Under the pieces are notes generated by a model. The model was not told the origin of the DNA. It did no database searches and saw only the letters and a list, made by a program, of their open reading frames with translations. 64,000 bases of DNA from Pleurostoma richardsiae (taxonomy: Eukaryota > Ascomycota > Sordariomycetes > Calosphaeriales > Pleurostomataceae): contig JANBVO010000005.1 of NCBI GenBank assembly GCA_030052745.1, positions 1,054,001 to 1,118,000 on the forward strand, given 5' to 3'. Numbering within the stretch: the stretch's first letter is position 1; the number at the start of each line of letters is the position of its first letter. Positions 62,559-64,000 of this stretch are shown here, one piece after another. A program made the translations under genes and the position numbers.

Positions 62559-64000
62559 CTACCTCCCCAACGCATCCCTGACTATCCCAACAGCCTCCTC
62601 GACCACGTCGTCCCCCCGCCGCCAGGTATACAGCTGCACGCCCTGCGCATCCAGCACGTCGTGCGCGCGCTCCAGCCGCCGCCTCCACAGGTCCACCTTC
62701 TTGTTCGCGGCGGCGGCCATCTGCTGCGCCGCGGGGGCGGAAGGCCCACTCGCGGGCACCGCCGTCGCCACGGCCGCCAGACCGGCTACCGCGGACGGCG
62801 GGAGGGGATCGAGGCTCTCGAGGTCGGAGCTCGAGTTGGTGCGGCGGTGCGCGAGCAGGCGGGGGCTGAGGGACATGATGGAGGAGGGCGTGCCGCGACG
62901 GCGTGGGGGAGGGGGTGGAGGAGGTCCTGGCCTGCCTGAGGCGGGGGCGGAGGCAGAAGTCTTGGACGTGGTCGCGGAGGAGTTGGACGCAGGCGTGGTC
63001 GCGGGTTCCCGTGCGGCCCTGGACAGGCTGGTGTTGCTGCCCAGGGCCTGGTCGGAGGAATTCTGCATCTGCGCGAGGGGATGGGGCATGCCGCCGTGGG
63101 TCTTGGGACCCGACGGCTTCCGGACCGGCAGGGCGGGTGAGGTAGCCTCCGCCACGTCCGAGGCCGGGCTCCTAAGTGCCGCTGGCTTGGCTGGTCGGGG
63201 AGGTGGCACCTTCCGGCCGGTCTTGCCATCCCCTGCTTTGGTCGCGGGCGCGGGCTGTATGGCCGCATTGCCCATGAGCTGGGCCAGATTCTGGGTCTCG
63301 CTGGTGGTCATCTCCTCAGGTTCATCCGAGAAGTCGATTAGAGTGCCCATGGCCGGGCCATCTGCCTTTGGCGGTTCTGACATGATTCTAGGTGGAAGGG
63401 CAGGCCGGTTTGCAGGGTTATTTGACCGGCCCACGGTGTCGCCGGATCCGTGTCTGGACCGACCGCTCTGTTTCGTGCTGCGGCGGCTCGGGGTCGGATC
63501 AAAGGCGGCGTCGAAATAGCCCTTCTGTTCCGGCGTGGTCACATCGCGTATGAAGACCGCCAGGATCCTGCCCGGATGGGCGACCGCGAGCTCAGTGTAG
63601 ACTTCCAGGTCGGCCTCGCCGCTGTCGCCGACGAGGAGGAACCTGCGCTGAGGGAAGTCGCGTAGGATCTTCTCGAGCGTGCCCTTCTTCCTCTCTGCGA
63701 CGGGCTCGAAGATTCCCTGAAGCATCCCGCTATACTGTTTCAGGTGCAGGGATCCTGGAGGCAATGCTGCCATTCGGAAAAAAGTCGCGATTACGGGAAA
63801 CAGCTGCCACGGGCTGTTGGAGCAGTAATGTACAGCGACTCCCATCTCATGTAGAGTGTTGTACCACTCGCTGACACCCTCAATCGTCAAGCCGTCGAGA
63901 TCTCGGATGAATGTGTTTCGGAAGATCTCCCTGGCACCCATCGAGATGCTAGACTTCTTGATGGTGTCATCGATATCGCTTATGAGGCTGACACCCCGAT
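62559..64000 (-). CDS. APP1: App1-type phosphatidate phosphatase, partial at window edge
   Basis: The frame is open to the right edge, so the N-terminal part of the protein lies outside. At the edge it reads VSLISDIDDTIKKSS, the DxDxT catalytic motif of App1 and lipin-like HAD phosphatases, followed by NTFIRDLDG. Next come GVAVHYCSNSPWQLFPVI, GSLHLKQYSGM, RRFLLVGDSGEADLEVY and ILAVFIRDVTT, the remaining motifs of the catalytic domain; GDSGE carries further active-site residues. The C-terminal half is Pro/Ser/Ala-rich with PxxP runs (PPPRPAKP, PGPPPPPPPRR) that could bind SH3 proteins. It ends with a short helix, DLWRRRLERAHDVL. Yeast App1 converts phosphatidate to diacylglycerol at cortical actin patches and binds endocytic SH3 proteins; the same role is likely here. 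Confidence 0.93.
   Translation of the reverse strand, partial: RGVSLISDIDDTIKKSSISMGAREIFRNTFIRDLDGLTIEGVSEWYNTLHEMGVAVHYCSNSPWQLFPVIATFFRMAALPPGSLHLKQYSGMLQGIFEPVAERKKGTLEKILRDFPQRRFLLVGDSGEADLEVYTELAVAHPGRILAVFIRDVTTPEQKGYFDAAFDPTPSRRSTKQSGRSRHGSGDTVGRSNNPANRPALPPRIMSEPPKADGPAMGTLIDFSDEPEEMTTSETQNLAQLMGNAAIQPAPATKAGDGKTGRKVPPPRPAKPAALRSPASDVAEATSPALPVRKPSGPKTHGGMPHPLAQMQNSSDQALGSNTSLSRAAREPATTPASNSSATTSKTSASAPASGRPGPPPPPPPRRRGTPSSIMSLSPRLLAHRRTNSSSDLESLDPLPPSAVAGLAAVATAVPASGPSAPAAQQMAAAANKKVDLWRRRLERAHDVLDAQGVQLYTWRRGDDVVEEAVGIVRDALGR

Noticed and set aside
1-64000. CRISPR arrays, bacterial operons, rRNA genes, intact transposons
   Set aside because: None seen; the sequence is fungal nuclear DNA. 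I found no transposase, reverse transcriptase or long terminal repeats by eye.

Overview
The window is nuclear DNA of a filamentous ascomycete (Pezizomycotina, probably Sordariomycetes). The evidence is short GT-AG introns, mostly about 50-120 nt with CTRAC-type branch sites; GC-rich codons; long gene-free stretches; two intron-containing nuclear tRNA genes; and fungal families such as a KapC-like bZIP factor, a DIP2/CPS1-type protein, a class II cAMP phosphodiesterase and a NACHT-ankyrin protein. The species cannot be named from sequence alone.

Layout. 1-2733: 3' part of a NACHT-ankyrin (fungal NLR-like) gene entering from the left. 3261-4862 (-): LIM-type zinc-finger gene with an in-frame stop. 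5710-7809 (-): basic, low-complexity protein. 7.8-19.7 kb: a gene-poor block containing only the KapC-like bZIP gene. 19.7-26 kb: an STM1-like RGG ribosome-associated protein, an MFS transporter (-) and a sideroflexin (+) that share a 416-bp divergent promoter. 26-30 kb: gene-poor. 30-36 kb: a LAMMER kinase and an unrecognised 791-aa protein. 36-44 kb: long-form tRNase Z (-), an AT-rich island, tRNA-Leu(CAA), an LRR/F-box-like protein, a secreted GH16 enzyme (-) and tRNA-Tyr(GUA). 44-50 kb: an alpha/beta hydrolase (-), a flavin-reductase-like protein (+) and the low-affinity cAMP phosphodiesterase (-). 52-54.5 kb (-): an unrecognised 813-aa protein. 56-62 kb (+): a 1855-aa DIP2/CPS1-like tandem AMP-binding-fold protein. 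62.6-64 kb (-): an App1-type phosphatidate phosphatase leaving at the right edge.

Exon structures were built by hand from GT-AG signals, phase continuity and family conservation. Where phases close and motifs join across an intron (KapC, STM1, sideroflexin, LAMMER kinase, GH16, cAMP phosphodiesterase, CPS1-like) I regard them as reliable. The genes are mainly housekeeping or signalling and do not form a biosynthetic cluster or operon-like unit. I found no clear new system. The best leads are the nonsense codon in the LIM gene, the unusual intron of tRNA-Leu, the loss of canonical AMP-binding motifs in the CPS1-like protein, the composition shift inside the NLR gene, and the two unrecognised proteins.
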